Assembly (NCBI RefSeq): GCF_035222375.1
Contig: NC_085889.1
Location: 4,526,001-4,590,000, forward strand
Length of the DNA stretch: 64,000 nucleotides
Direction of reading: 5' to 3'
Source: Podospora pseudocomata
Lineage: Eukaryota; Ascomycota; Sordariomycetes; Sordariales; Podosporaceae
Made by a program: the position numbers and the translations under genes. Below are positions 35,150 through 46,819 of the stretch, one piece after another. Within the stretch, counting starts at the first letter, position 1, and every line of letters starts with the position of its first letter. A model generated the notes under the pieces. The model was not told the origin of the DNA. It saw nothing but the letters and a program-made list of their open reading frames with translations, and made no database searches.

Positions 35150-36981
35150 TCACCACTCTTCACACCCGCACATCGCCAAATTGCGTCCAATATCATTGAC
35201 GTTGCAGATTTCCGGTGCTTCCTCTTCGAACTCGTAGTAGTAGGCTGCAGAATCGACGTAAACTCGACCGCTGAGCTGATAGTTGCAGTCAGATACGTGT
35301 CAGAAGGCCATACTCCCGGGTACATGAGTGAAGCCAAAATACCATCAATGGTGCTTTGGAGGAGATGGACATACCGAACCCGCTTTCCTGGCTTCGCGTA
35401 TATTGGGCTTGTGACTAGCAGCATCTTCAAAGTCCATACTTTCCTCACTTGCGTTCCTCCTAACAACGTGTCTGTTTTGGAGAACAAGTGCCGCCCGGTC
35501 AGACGGGTCGCATTGATAGAAGGCCGGTTGACCACGTAAGAGTTTGAGCCATTGCATTCCCTGTGCTTCCAATCTCGCTTTGGTCTCGCCACCGTCTTTC
35601 TTGTCGAAAAGTTCCGTTGGGAAAACCTTCAGTGATGTGATTTCACGTTCTCCCTCGAATGGTGGCACAACAACTGACGTCGTGCTCCTTCCGACAAATC
35701 TGCCATCAAACCTTAACAACCACAATAGGATCTGATGCGGCCCAAAGTCTCGACGGTTGTCTGAAAGAATGGCGGTGTCATTAACCATGGCATGGACCAC
35801 ATGGGCAGCGAGTTTACCTCCAGATTCCACGTATACTGTCGTGCCCGGCCTGAAGAGAAGCCGTAGCATCTGGAAAGTACACATATTCCTCCGATGCAGC
35901 TCCTGTTCGGTCTCGATCCTTCCTTTGTATACCTTTGTCTTCAGATAGTTCAGAAGCAGTTCCAGATGGTCGGCAGTTGTTTCAACCAAGGGGTCATCCG
36001 GGTTGGCGTTCTCGTCCGGTTTGACTTCACCCTTCTGGTGACTGGTTTTGCATCGTTCATGGAGTGCTTCAAGCTCGCTCATGTGGTGACCCAGGATAGT
36101 GTAAGGTTTGTTTAGTGACAAGACTTTATGGTCAAGATCAACGAAAGGGTTGTATGAGACTACCGAGCGTAGAGCGCTGAGGAGGGCTTTTGACTCGATA
36201 ATGATTCTCATGGTATGCACGTGTACAGCGATGTTTTCGTCGGTGAGTATTCCGGCTACTTTTTCGGCTCGGGTATCATCGCTGAGAAATCGGAAATTCT
36301 CTGGTGCGTGTGATGTCTGGAGAACAGTGACAACACTAAAAACAGAAGCTTGATGCTTTGAGACATCCTCACGGGCCGCCGAGAGATCAAATGGTGTTGC
36401 ATATCGCTGTTTGCCAATGTACTGACCCTTTGTGTCGAGGTATTCCACGGAGTAGGATAGTTTTGGCTGCTCGGTATCTTCGTCTTCGCCTGACTCTTAT
36501 TCTGTTCTCGGAAGAGGAATATGGGGTGTTTCTCCGCGCGTTCGAATATTGAGGCAATCGATGCAATGGCATCGTGGGTTGAATTTGCGCTTGGCTTCGT
36601 TGTCACGCTCCTTCCCACCCTTCGCAACCTCCTGTTTTCCTGGGGCTTGATACGTCGGGTTGTCCCACATATACACCCCACACCGTGGACAACGAGGAAG
36701 CCCAGAATCTTGAAGATGTCCGTTAGACCGACCGTTCACCACACAGTACAGGGGAACTTTTGACGTCCATTTCCCCTTCTCCTCTGCGTTCACTGTCGAT
36801 GGGGCCGTTTGATCATCGCTGGTATGTTGTCTGGGTTAGAAGATACTTGATCACCGACCTCTGTGGTTGACGTCTGTGGATCGATAGGTTCTTTAGTCGT
36901 CTTCTCACTTGGGGAATTATCAGTGGGTGATACTGGCTGCCGCGCGACGGGATGGCGGGCTACGGCTTGCAAAGAGGCCAT
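35150..36981 (-). pseudogene. DUF7025-type protein lacking the AAA ATPase, with in-frame stop
   Basis: Proposed exons 36981-36872, 36818-35375 and 35275-35150; the first intron (GTCAAC donor, 53 nt) is tentative and the second (35276-35374, GTATGT...CAG) is good. The N-terminal part has Cys pairs (CPRCG, CHCIDC). The main body matches the N-terminal domain that precedes AAA ATPases in many fungal proteins (EYLDTKGQYIG, PFVDLDHKVLSLNKPYTILG, RLLFRPGTTVYVE, GRFVGR) and ends with its typical tail (VDSAAYYYEFEEEAPEICNV, then NLAMCGCEEW). No Walker A/B or AAA domain follows, so the protein stops where the ATPase normally begins. A TAA at 36497-36499 interrupts the frame between PLPRTE and ESGEDEDTEQ; a C-to-T change from CAA would explain it. 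With the stop, only a fragment is made unless translation restarts. Confidence 0.65.
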
Positions 36982-37301
36982 CGAGAAGAATTGACGGTCA
37001 CACGTGGAGATCAACAAAGATTCAACTGGGGAACGAGAGTGAAGGATAGGACCGAGAGGCGCGCGGGGTAGGAAAGAATACCCTCGCAATTACCCCTCAC
37101 TGATGACACGGTCACACACAGGTCGGCTTTATGACTGTACCTTTCGGGTGCATTTTAAGCGGCTCAAGAGTGACAACCCAGGAAGCACCATGCCCGTGGC
37201 TCTTTTGGATTTTTAGATTCCCGCTTCTGCCCCACACCCTTCATCCCCATGTCAACAACTGGAAGGTCCACAGAGCAAGAGCATAGGTGTTTTCTTGGAC
37301 C
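36982..37301. promoter_or_regulatory. divergent promoter, DUF7025 gene / DUF7708-like gene
   Basis: A 320-bp spacer between ATG 36981 (minus) and ATG 37302 (plus). No distinct core element is recognised. The divergent layout suggests shared control. Confidence 0.35.
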
Positions 37302-39691
37302 ATGGCGTCATTTAGACTAGCAGATCCTAGGACTACCACAGCAGCAGTTCGATCCTACAGTCTCAAAGTCGAAAAAGAAAGGCCAGAAGATCCTTTATCC
37401 CAAGCACTCGGTGCCACGGTTCAGCAGGCAGACCATCAACAAAGTATTCAACGTATCAAAGCACAGGAGTGGGTTAGCTGGCTCCAGAATGACTGCTCTA
37501 GGTATGTAAGAACATAAGGATATGCTAACCGTGCATCGATGTGTTCATACGTCTGAATTCACTAAATGTCCATACCAGTGATCCGATTTTTGATCCGTTA
37601 GAGCAACAGCGCAAAGAGTTGATTCGAGTCTTGCAAGAGTTTCAAAGACTCTTCGTCCCTCCAGGAGACGTAATATCCGGGATTACTCACTCGTCACTTC
37701 CTAGCATTGCAACATTGCAAGCGGCAGTCAATGACGCCCGTGTTGGATGGGAGGCCAAGCATGAGACTGGCATTGGCCTCGCCAGGAATCGGTTCCTCCG
37801 CTTCATGGAGACAATGGATGATCACTCATTCTTATTCAAGTTTGTTCCGACAGAGGACAAGTACATCAGCCTCCTCACCGGAGTCGTGGCATCGGTTGTC
37901 AAGGTACCTTACCCAGCACCACCCTCCATCGTAAGAAAGTACCTCATTTTCCTCTATCCTGTCTAGTCGACGCTAATGTACTGGTCAGGCCTCAGCGAAC
38001 TACCAGAAGATTGCCGAGGGATTCTCACTTGCACTTGTGGAAATAAGGGAGAACCTGAGATTGGTGCAGAAGAAAACACAAGTGGCAAACACAAAAGAAA
38101 TGCAGAGGCTTGTCGTGGCACTGTATGTTCAGGTCTTCAAATTTCTTTTGTCACGCCATTTCTTTTCTCCATAAACGGCACAAGAGATTTCTGGCCTCGT
38201 TCAACAAAGGATTTCATGACAAGACGGTAAAAGCCATGGTTGATGGTATCCCAAAGACAATCGGCGACATCCGCAACGAGGCGCAACACACTACTGAGCT
38301 CCGCATTGAGCACATGCATCAAAAGATGAACGACCTGGAGCCAATTTTGGCCAGGCTGTTACAGCCTGGAATCCAGACTCATGCGGACACACAGCAGCAG
38401 GTCAATGCGAAAGTTGCCGCAGCAGCACAGGGCTTCCAGAGACTGGGTGAGAATGCTGTGCATCAGCTCGAATGTGTTGAGGATCAGGTCACACACGGTA
38501 AGTTGGCTATTCTCTTTCATCCAAAACCCACAAATGGGCCGCAGCGCCTTGAGTGTGCCGCGGGGCCTCGAATCACTGTTGTCACAAAGAGTGCAGGTCC
38601 ACTTTTGAGTTACCACCTCCATTGTGTCCTGATTTCCACCTGTCTAGGTAATGCTGCGCGTGGTATCCCACAATGGCGCCTTTGCTGCTGCGACTAATTC
38701 AACGAGTTCCAACGTCACAGACATCACTAAGCAGTCTCCACAGCAAAGCTCACACACCCTGCCCACTTTGACAGTTGACGAGTCAGCCAACAAGCCAGCC
38801 ACGGCGAAACTTCCCGAAACAGGACAATCAACAAACCCTACGGAGGGTAAGACAGCCAGCACTTGCACAACTTAACTAACATCATCGTGGCCTGCGGAGA
38901 CCACAATGTCCGACTGTTCGCGAATCCAACAATACGCCGAAGCCCTCAGACCATTTATCGAGAGTGACGAAGACTTCCAAAGAGCCCACCAAGAGCCAAC
39001 CATGATCCCGCAAGAGGTCTATGAGCGGCTCAGCAGATGGATATCTGATTCTGCCTCCAAGATAATGTGGGTAGACGGCCCGGCGTTTTCCCCTGGCAGC
39101 ACCGCGCTTTCCAAGGCGGCCTTGGAAGCCACCGACAAAGTCTTGAACGCTGGCATTCCTTGCATTTCATACTTTTGCAAGTCCCGCTCCAGCTTCGCCA
39201 GGAGTAACGCTGGCGGCAGTGGCGGCGGAAGTGGCAGCACACCAAGATTACGCCACAGAGATGCCGCAGTTATATCTCTCTGTTACTCCATCATCCGCCA
39301 ACTCGCCTATGTTCTTCCCCTGGAAGGGCTCAAAGCAGGCAAAGCCCTCGACGCTAACCAATTCGAAAAGCTAAATGGAACTCTCCACAGCCTTCCCACC
39401 GCGTTGAACATCATCAAGGCGCTGTTCGAATACGCACCGCCCGTGATCTGTTTTGTCATCGACGGGCTTCAGGATGCAGGAGACAGGGACAGCATCAAGT
39501 ACCTCTGGAATTTCATAATCCTATCGCGTGAGCAAAGGAAGGATTCCAGTCGGGTATGCAAGATCTTGTTCACGATTGATGGGCGGAGTGAAGTGCTGGA
39601 TCGTGGCACAGAGGTGCGGGAGAGGGTGGATGCATCTAGGCTGGTGCAAGCCAGGGGAGGAAGATCATTCCCGGGTGGAGTTTACATCTAG
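37302..39691 (+). pseudogene. DUF7708-like fungal STAND-associated protein, frames broken
   Basis: Exons 37302-37501, 37579-37903 and 37989 onward join in frame. They encode the helical DUF7708-like region found at the N-terminus of fungal NACHT/ankyrin proteins (NRFLRFMETMDDHSFLFKFV, YISLLTGVVASVVK, ANYQKIAEGFSLALVEI, ALYVQVFKF). Near 38150 an extra T in a T-run shifts the frame; the protein-like sequence continues as FCHAISFLHKRHKRFLASFN. A Ser/Thr-rich segment (38648-38846) and the last exon (38900-39691, IQQYAEALRPFIE, KIMWVDGPAFSPGSTALSKA, FVIDGLQDAGDRD, RERVDASRLVQAR) are clearly from the same family, but simple splicing leaves the frames one base out. Either the gene is decaying or the assembly has indels. 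Function is unknown; relatives occur in incompatibility-type gene families. Confidence 0.6.
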
Positions 39692-40921
39692 GCTATCAAG
39701 ACGTCAAAGAGCAGGACTCTTCTTTTATCGTTCGTTCTTTTTTATAGTTTGAGCTTCATCCCAGCATCAAGCATATTTTACCCCAGCTTAGGATGGATAT
39801 TGTCCCAACTTAAAATAGACATTATCCCAGCGTAAGACCAAGATTCCCTGCTTTGAAAAGACAGTATCCCAGCAATAAAAAGACATTATCCTAGCTTCAA
39901 AGGGCATGATTCTTCTTTCGTTGCTTCGTTTTGGTCTAACGTTAGTTTTTATCCCAATATCCACCACACTTTACCCCAGCTTAGGATAGACATTATCCCA
40001 ACTTACCCAAGAATAACATCATCAGTCTAGCTTCTCTTTAGCCTTTGCCGTAGTTATTGTCCAAAGCTTATTTCTCATCCCATTCATTTAATTCACAAAT
40101 GTATTTATCGCATCATCCCAGCTTGAAAATCAACCTCATTTAAACTTTGCACTATTCTCCGGTACAAGAGCACATTACCTCTGTTAAGGACATTATCGCA
40201 CTTAAAAGGACCATGTTTTATCCGAACTTGGTTGATGACCCTCAGCTGCTTCAGTCTACATGCCCGTGTGAGACGAATGTGCATAAATAATGGAAAAACA
40301 AACGCGAAAACTCGTACCCTAGCCATACGAGCCTACCAGTAGGCAGGGGGCCAATGGTGTAGCCGGGAATATGGCTACTCTGCTCTAAGCTGACATCAGT
40401 CAGCGTCCGCGCATCAAGCAAGGATGATTACATACGCAGTAGGATTAGGAGCGGTGAACACTCTCCCTCAAAGCCATTATACGATACGGTATCATCAACG
40501 CACTCAATACAACAGGCGTGATTCACTTGTCAGCAGCTAGAGCTACATCAACGTCGGTCTTCGACATTTGGGGTTGAATTTGACCTTTACGAGCCTCCGC
40601 TGTTGGTAGTGCTGACAGGAAACAACTATTTCGAAGGGGTAAAATTACACGAGAACGGGGCTAGAAGAAGTCCAATACAAAGTTGCGACTCGCTTAGGGG
40701 ATCGTCACTGATGGAATACTGATCACAGACTTCAACCTTCCCAAAAAGGTATCATTCCCAAAGGCAGTTTGAATCCCTGAGCATTGTGAACGCAAGTATA
40801 AAGCACATTAAGTATAAAGCACATTGCCTCACCAACTTTTGTCTGGCTTCATCACTCTCTCCATCGACATCCTCCACAACTCTGTCTCCTCAGCCTTCAA
40901 CAAAAAGCCTCCCTCGCCAAA
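39692..40921. other. intergenic repeat-bearing spacer
   Basis: No gene. The first half is a field of degenerate short repeats (see the entry at 39750-40210). 40330-40780 is unremarkable non-coding DNA. The short region before 40922 contains a tandem AAGTATAAAGCACATT, twice, at 40795-40826, giving a TATAAA element about 100-120 nt before the next ATG. Confidence 0.5.
39750..40210. repeat. degenerate ATCCCAGCTTA-type repeat field
   Basis: Variants of a core (T)(A/C)(T/C)CCCA(G/A)C(T)T, usually followed by AAAA(T/G)AGACATT, recur every 25-40 bp: ATCCCAGCATC, ACCCCAGCTTAGGATGGA, GTCCCAACTTAAAATAGACA, ATCCCAGCGTAAGA, ATCCCAGCAATAAAAAGACA, ATCCTAGCTTC, ACCCCAGCTTAGGATAGACA, ATCCCAACTTACCC, ATCCCAGCTTGAAAATC. 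A larger duplicated block of about 100 bp (39715-39815 and 39905-40000) is embedded. No coding frame follows the repeats. Confidence 0.7.
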
Positions 40922-41311
40922 ATGGTCAGCGCCAAGTACCTCCTCCTCGCACCTACCAGCTGTCTCACCTTTATCGCCAACGGCAGCGTCTGGTGGCATA
41001 CTTGCGGGTTAGTGTCATCTTATTCTATGACCTCATCAAGAATGCATCTGCTAACAGTGTTTTTAGCAACTACAAGTGTCCCCACACTGGCTCTTATGAG
41101 GGTTTCAGTGGTACCAGCCCCTGCATCAGGCTCGACAGCTCCATCCGCTCGATCGGGCTCACCCGCGTCGGCACCAAGTCGACCACTTGCAGCATCTTCT
41201 CTGACAACAAGCTGCCAAGACCAGAGGCAGAGCGTGGGCTCCAGTGGGACGTACTCTTGCACGGCGTTCAACCAGAACTCGGGGAGCATGAGGTGCTACT
41301 ACAATGTCTAA
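40922..41311 (+). pseudogene. small secreted cysteine-rich protein, frameshift near 3' end
   Basis: Exon 1 is 40922-41007; a 59-nt intron (41008-41066, GTTAGT donor, GCTAAC branch, TTTTAG acceptor) leads to exon 2 at 41067. The N-terminus is hydrophobic (MVSAKYLLLAPTSC) and fits a secretion signal. The mature part is Cys-rich (WWHTCGNYKCPHTG, SPCIRLD, STTCSIFSD). Near 41205 the protein-like frame changes: SCQDQRQSVGSSGTYSCTAF then MRCYYNV to TAA 41311 lies one frame over from the spliced frame. So a 1-nt indel or a missed tiny intron breaks it. The family is not recognised. Small secreted Cys-rich proteins are often effector or antimicrobial candidates, but no activity is claimed. Confidence 0.5.
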
Positions 41312-41554
41312 GCGCTCGAGCCTGGGGTTGGAAGGTCAACTGAGAGGGCATAGATTCATGACACGATGTATCTGTGGGATGGTAGATTCGTGAGACAATT
41401 GTTGGTGAGAGACTGGGTCATCTTGTCCATTAGTCGACTCCTTGTGGCGATGCTTTATGGGCAAACATTGAGGCTCAGCAGTCATCGGACAGAAGCATCG
41501 TATACTGGTGTCGATATTCCTCTTCCTCTAGTAACTCTGGACTCTCCAAGACCT

Positions 41555-43681
41555 TCAGAAACTTCGCCTATCTTGCAGATCCCAATTGTTGTGATCGATT
41601 CCCATGCCAACCCCCCTAGTTACTCGTCTTAACCCATGAACCGAGTGATCCTTTGGGGCCACTGGCAACTCCCAATGGTCGTGGTCGACGCTGACTTCGA
41701 CTCTTTGCACCGACATCCGCGCACTGTCCCTCACTGTGTTGTTTGCTAGTCCTGATGGGTACCAGTAACCACAAAGCCTATCAAATTCCGGTTCGTAAAT
41801 TGGCATCTCCATGATTGGAGATTCGCTGGAATGTTTTAGAGGCAGCGGCCACTGGGTGGTCTTGTCCTTTTCTTTCTTGGCTTTTTTGTGATGATGGATC
41901 ATCCAAATCACCAGAGAAACTATGATAGCCAGAGCAAGCATTCCCCCGGCTCCGGCTCCTGCGATAGCCCCGACTGGAGTTTGAGTCGTTGAGAAATCTT
42001 GGCGTGAGTCCGCTTGCTCTGTGCCATTGGGGATGTCTGGTAGCTTGCTAGGCGCGCTCCCTGGAGGTTCAGCGTCCGCATCTGTCACAAACAGGGCCCT
42101 CACCTGCTCGGAAGACCAGACAACCTTGTCCATACTTCTACACGTAGGACAGCATTAGCCTCTTCTCGCGATGGAACCAGTATTGCCTTTTGGAGATGAC
42201 ATGTAACTTGAAACTAACCCGTTCTGATACCACTCGTCCAGACTTTTAGCCCGAACATAATTCTTGGCTTTGGCGTCATATTTATCGTTCCAGGTTTGGG
42301 CAGTCATGTCAAAGAGTAGTAAGCCTTGTGGAGCTGCATCCACGGACTTGATTTTATCAGTGACGCCGCCGATACTGAGCACCTGATTTCCCATAGAGAC
42401 ACACGCACTGGAATAATTGAACTGTCAGTGCGGATTCATGGTGAATATTATTGTAAAGACCGACTGGAAGAATCGCGGCCCTGCCGGAGGAGTTGGAAAC
42501 AGGGTCCACACGAAGCCTGGCAGGCTGAGAATGTAGGCATCATCGTAGTGGCTCTGCTGCGCTTCGTTCCGTCCTCCAAATATAAAGCTGTTAAACCATC
42601 AACGACTGTGTTACCAAAGTATTCTGGTTATTTGGCAGAATTTAAACTTACACATCATAACCAACACCTGCAACAGCGAAGCCGGTGACGCAAAAGTGAG
42701 CCCGGGGATAAGGCGGTATATCTCCTGTGGCAATTTGCCAATATCTTTCTCCTGTTTCCGGGTCGAAGAATGACAAGTTCCTAAAATCGAAGCCAGGCGA
42801 GTCTTCGAGGCTGACCTGTCGGTCGACATAAGACCTGTGGCCCCCCAAGACCAGTATCAACCCTTGGTGGCTTTTCGTGCCAGTGTTAGCCGGGATGAAG
42901 TGAGCCCTCGCCCCAATGAGTGTCTCGAATGGGCTTCTGTTGGAGCCCGCATCGTTGGCTGTGCCATTGCTGATCTCCTTAGTTCGCATGTCAAATGAGA
43001 CCATGCCTGGGATGGCCTGAGTGTCTGTGAAACCCAGTTGTGTCCACCCCCAAACGGAACCTCCAATTAGAAAGCCTTTGTCGTCCGTGTTAGCATAAGC
43101 TCCCCTCTCTGGTGATAACAAAATTTTAAAGGCCTCCGGATTTGCAAAATCCTGGAAAAGTGACCAGCTCCCTCCCCCTCTGCCATCTGCGCTGAACTTC
43201 CACATCTCGGACCCGGTCACAGATCTTCCCAATGAGAAAACACCACCCCAAGAGTAGAATCCACCCGTTCCTTCCTTGTCTGTCCATATCATCGGCGCGT
43301 TTCTAGGAGCGTTGGGCTTTCCTATCGTCCGGATAGAGACGTCGCTTGTAGTCCAAGAGGTGGAGATGTCAATGGACAGTGTTGAGTTCACTAGGGTTGA
43401 ATATTGAGATTAGACTGGTATTCCCGTCACCTGCTGGGGGAACAGTAGAGGCACATGGGGAGCTTACCTTGGTAAACTGGAGCCTCGTCTATTGTCCCGT
43501 TCTCGAACTGATTGATCTCACCCCCGTCGATGTAGACGTAATCACCAATCACTGTGGCGGCGACGTTCCATCTCCTGACGAAATCTTCAACTCGAGGTAC
43601 ATCAAGTCGTACTCCTTGAACTGCCGCTGGGATGGCTATCAAAACGAACCCAAATAAAGAAGCCAAACGAGCGGGAAACAT
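41555..43681 (-). CDS. kelch-repeat single-pass membrane protein, 621 aa
   Basis: Exons 43681-43468, 43390-42652, 42587-42461, 42421-42219 and 42137-41555 are in phase; the third intron is unusually short (39 nt, GTCTTT...GACAG) and least certain. A signal peptide (residues 1-23, FGFVLIAIPAAVQG) is followed by kelch-type blades with Gly-Gly strands (DYVYIDGGEIN, GGFYSWGGVFS, KGFLIGGSVWG, GLILVLGGHRS, VFIFGGRNEA, QVLSIGGV). Then a Pro/Ser stalk, one transmembrane helix (about 484-508, GAIAGAGAGGMLALAI...) with the basic stop HHHKKAKKEK, and a cytoplasmic tail. It is probably a cell-surface propeller protein of the fungal kelch/TM type; ligand and role are unknown. The start ATG at 43681 is preferred over the upstream TTG. 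Confidence 0.88.
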
Positions 43682-45343
43682 GTTATCAAACGGCAAAAGT
43701 GAAAGAACAAGCAACAGGAGACCGCAAGTAGATGCAAATGAAGGTAAGACAACAAAGTGTGGTGGGTTTCAATTTTTTCATAATAACAGAGGGGTCTAGC
43801 CCACCTCAAAAGGGTCAGAGTTTCGAGATAGGGGCAAGTCAACTGCCGCCTAGCCATGGGGGCCATTTGAATAGTTGACCGTCCGGGTTGGGTCTGCCTA
43901 GGCCGGCCATTCCAGTTTGCGTCTCATTAATATGGCCAATCATGGCATGGACCACATCGACGTAACATCAATCTGTGGCTGTATCAATGAATGTCGGAAA
44001 TATAATTCATGTCGCTGGTCTTGCATCGTTGCGGTTTACAGTGCTCGGGTTTGGAACCAATCAACCCTTTCTTCGCCCCTTATTTTCCATTCACACCCAT
44101 CAAACCTAGGCCTCCAGGGAGTTTCAATGCCCCATGAACCAGGCAGATATCTTCCGTTATTTGGTTTTTAACCGCCCGGCTACCATGCAGGTTGCACGCT
44201 TCTCTCTGTTCGGTATCACCAGCCCGGACACCCTGAGACAACGAGGATGAGGCCACCCCAGTACTGTTACCAGTTGATTTGCCCAATTACCTACGCTAGA
44301 AACTATGAGTACCGATCTTGGAATGCAACCGGGTAACAAGAACTAGTTTCAACGTGGAATATCTCCGAGAGGCGAGCCGACCGCGAGCAAACGCGAGATG
44401 CGGGATAACTATTGGCTAGCGTACCAACTCCAAGACATCAGTGGCACAGCATCCGAGACAATGTAACAGCGTCTTGAAGCCAGCATGTTGATGGTATATG
44501 ACGTCAGCGGGAATATGATAAAAAAAATATCGTTTCTGTGAACTAGGTCTCTTTTGCATCGTGAATGGGTCGCTTTGCGCAGCGCCGAAGAGACGGACAG
44601 AACAAAAAGCACACCAGGCGGAGAAGCGCTACTCAAAGAAGCCACGACTCCAAGAAGGGTCGACGGAGTCGGGCATTTCGCAGTTGAAGATGGATTTTGG
44701 CCCGGAAGTCTGTGCTTGGCTGGAAAGTGCTGCTGAATAGCGTAAAACTCAAAAAAAGTGTCGTGGCTGCTGTCAAAAGGCGCAGCGCTTTGACTGGCGT
44801 GGGAAATGGCAAATTCTTTCCTTGGTCTCGGCCCGGACTCCAGGACTCGGTCAGTTGCCGTGCTCCGGGGCCGTTGAGACATGTGGTGCTGTGATGCTAC
44901 AGAATTTTCATCAAGGTCGTGGTTGTGGTAATCTTCGGTGTGGCTCAATGAAGGCTTAACCTACCTAAACATGGCCGTCTGAGTGTGCTCAAACAACACG
45001 CCCATCCCTCAACAACTGGTGACTCGGATGGTGTGAATCACCACCTATGGGCATCAATCTTGAGCGCTTCGAAATTTCAATTATGCAGTGTATTCGGCCT
45101 GCATACGAGCGCGGGAATGGTGTGGCCCCCAAACCCCGGAATCTCCGGCCTTGATACAGGGATCGTTTATAAGCGGCTTATGAATACACAGCTCCTGGGA
45201 ACTCGGCGACCGAAGATTATTTCCGAGCGAGTCCTTTTCTATCCTATCTCAATCCTTCCACATCTGATTCATAACCGCCGAGCCTCGCCTTGGCTTCTTG
45301 GCCTTTCTCTCCAGCCAAGGACACTTTTGTTTACTTTTCCAGA
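43682..45343. other. long intergenic region
   Basis: About 1.66 kb between divergent genes. A 179-codon minus-strand ORF at 44409-44948 is open, but it has erratic composition and no domain or good start context, so I do not call it. Nothing else is recognised. The parts next to 43681 and 45343 should hold the kelch and MFS promoters. Confidence 0.45.
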
Positions 45344-46819
45344 ATGGCTGTCCGATTATACCCGGGGGGTGACGTGAAAGCCAACCTCACAGACAGCGAA
45401 AGCCTCAGAACCCCATCCCTAGTTCGTGGCGAGACCAAGTCGCCATCATTACAACCACCACCCCACCAACAACCACCTGCACCTCCAAGACTGGGTCAAG
45501 CTGACTTCCCAGAAGGCGGCGCCCGCGCCTGGCTGACTGTCAGCGGTGCATCAGCCTGTCTGTTTGTCTCGTTTGGCTGGGTCAACTGCGCTGGTATTTT
45601 CCAGTCGCATTACCAGGCCAATCAGCTCAGCAACTACACACCATCGGAGATCTCATGGATTTCCGCGCTGCAGATATTTTTCATGATATTTTCTGGAATC
45701 TGGGTGGGGAGAATCTTTGACAGCCATGGCCCAGCGGCTTTGCTTCTTGTGGGGAGTTTTATGCATGTGTTTGGGATGATGATGATCAGTTTGTCGACGA
45801 CGTATTATCAGATTCTTCTCAGTCAGGCAATATGCTCGGCGGTTGGGGCGTCGATGGTGTTTTTCCCCGCTTTTACTTGCGTGAGTCGCCAGCACCTCCC
45901 GAGATGTTTATGCAATCATCACCAACTGACACATACCTCAGGTCTCGACATGGTTTCTCAAGAAACGCGGTGCAGCAATGGGTCTTGTCGTCTGTGGCTC
46001 CTCCATCGGCGGTGTCATCTTCCCTGTCATGTTGATCAACCTCATCCCCAAAGTCGGATTCCCCTGGGCAATCAGAACATGCGCCTTTCTCGTCCTAGCC
46101 CTCCTCATCTGGGCCAATTTCACAGTCCGTACGCGTATCCCACCGGTGAAGCGTCCCTTTGAGTTCAAGGCCTTCCTCGCACCTTTGAGAGAGCTTCCAT
46201 TTGCTTTATTGACTGCCGGAATTTTCTTCTTTTATTGGGGCATGTTTGTCCCGTTCACCTTCATTGTTGTTGAAGCTCTTGCGGGTGGCATGTCAGAGAA
46301 TCTCGCCAGCTATCTTGTGCCCATTTTGAATGGTGCTAGGTTTGTACCCTCCTCCATCCACTGAACAGTTGCAATATGCCAACATTTCCCAGCATCATCG
46401 GCCGAACAATACCTAACGCCATGGCGGACAAGCTTGGCCATTTCAACGTCATGATTGTCATGGCGGCCTTCACCAGCGTTCTCATCCTCGCTGTATGGTT
46501 ACCTTCCTCAGGCGACGCGGCCATCATCACGTTTGCCGTGCTGTTTGGCATCGGTTCAGGTGCTGGCATTGGTCTTACTCCCGTGTTGATTGCTTCCATA
46601 TCCCCCATCCAACAGATCGGTGCCCGCACCGGCACAGCTTTCAGCATTGCTTCGATTGCGGCGTTGACTGGGTCGCCAATCGGTGGTGCTATCCTGACAT
46701 CTGCAAACGGTGCGTTTCAAAGCACAAAGATTTTCGGTGGTGTTGCCTGTGCCGTGGGTACTTTGCTGTTTATTGCTGCACGGGTTGCTTTGGTGGGCGT
46801 AAAGCCCAAGAAGTTCTGA
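45344..46819 (+). CDS. MFS monocarboxylate-type (MCT/SLC16-like) transporter, 453 aa
   Basis: Exons 45344-45880, 45942-46339 and 46393-46819 join in frame (introns 61 and 53 nt). A polar Pro/Gln-rich N-terminus leads to the MCT signature FPEGGARAWLTVSGASACLF (family pattern [D/E]GG-W), then SFGWVNCAGIFQSHYQ, the loop WVGRIFDSHGP, VSTWFLKKRGAAMGLVVCGS and later helices, ending GVKPKKF. Twelve helices are expected and the length suits the family. Fungal members sit in the plasma or vacuolar membrane and carry monocarboxylates, riboflavin or other small organic compounds; substrate cannot be read from sequence. It is 11 kb from the PKS cluster with unrelated genes between, so I do not link it to the cluster. 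Confidence 0.92.

Noticed and set aside
36819-36871. Frameshift at the start of the DUF7025 gene
   Set aside because: A 53-nt GTCAAC...CAG intron with a TTCTAAC branch explains the frame change; the TAA at 36497 cannot be explained this way.
42422-42460. In-frame stop in the kelch gene as evidence of a pseudogene
   Set aside because: A short GT-AG intron removes it and restores the kelch strand. It is short at 39 nt, so kept with caution.
44409-44948. 179-codon minus-strand ORF
   Set aside because: It has no domain, no plausible signal or splice support and erratic composition. It may be chance.
45344-46819. MCT-type transporter as part of the PKS cluster
   Set aside because: It is 11 kb away with AT-rich spacer, unrelated pseudogenes and a kelch gene between; no evidence links it.
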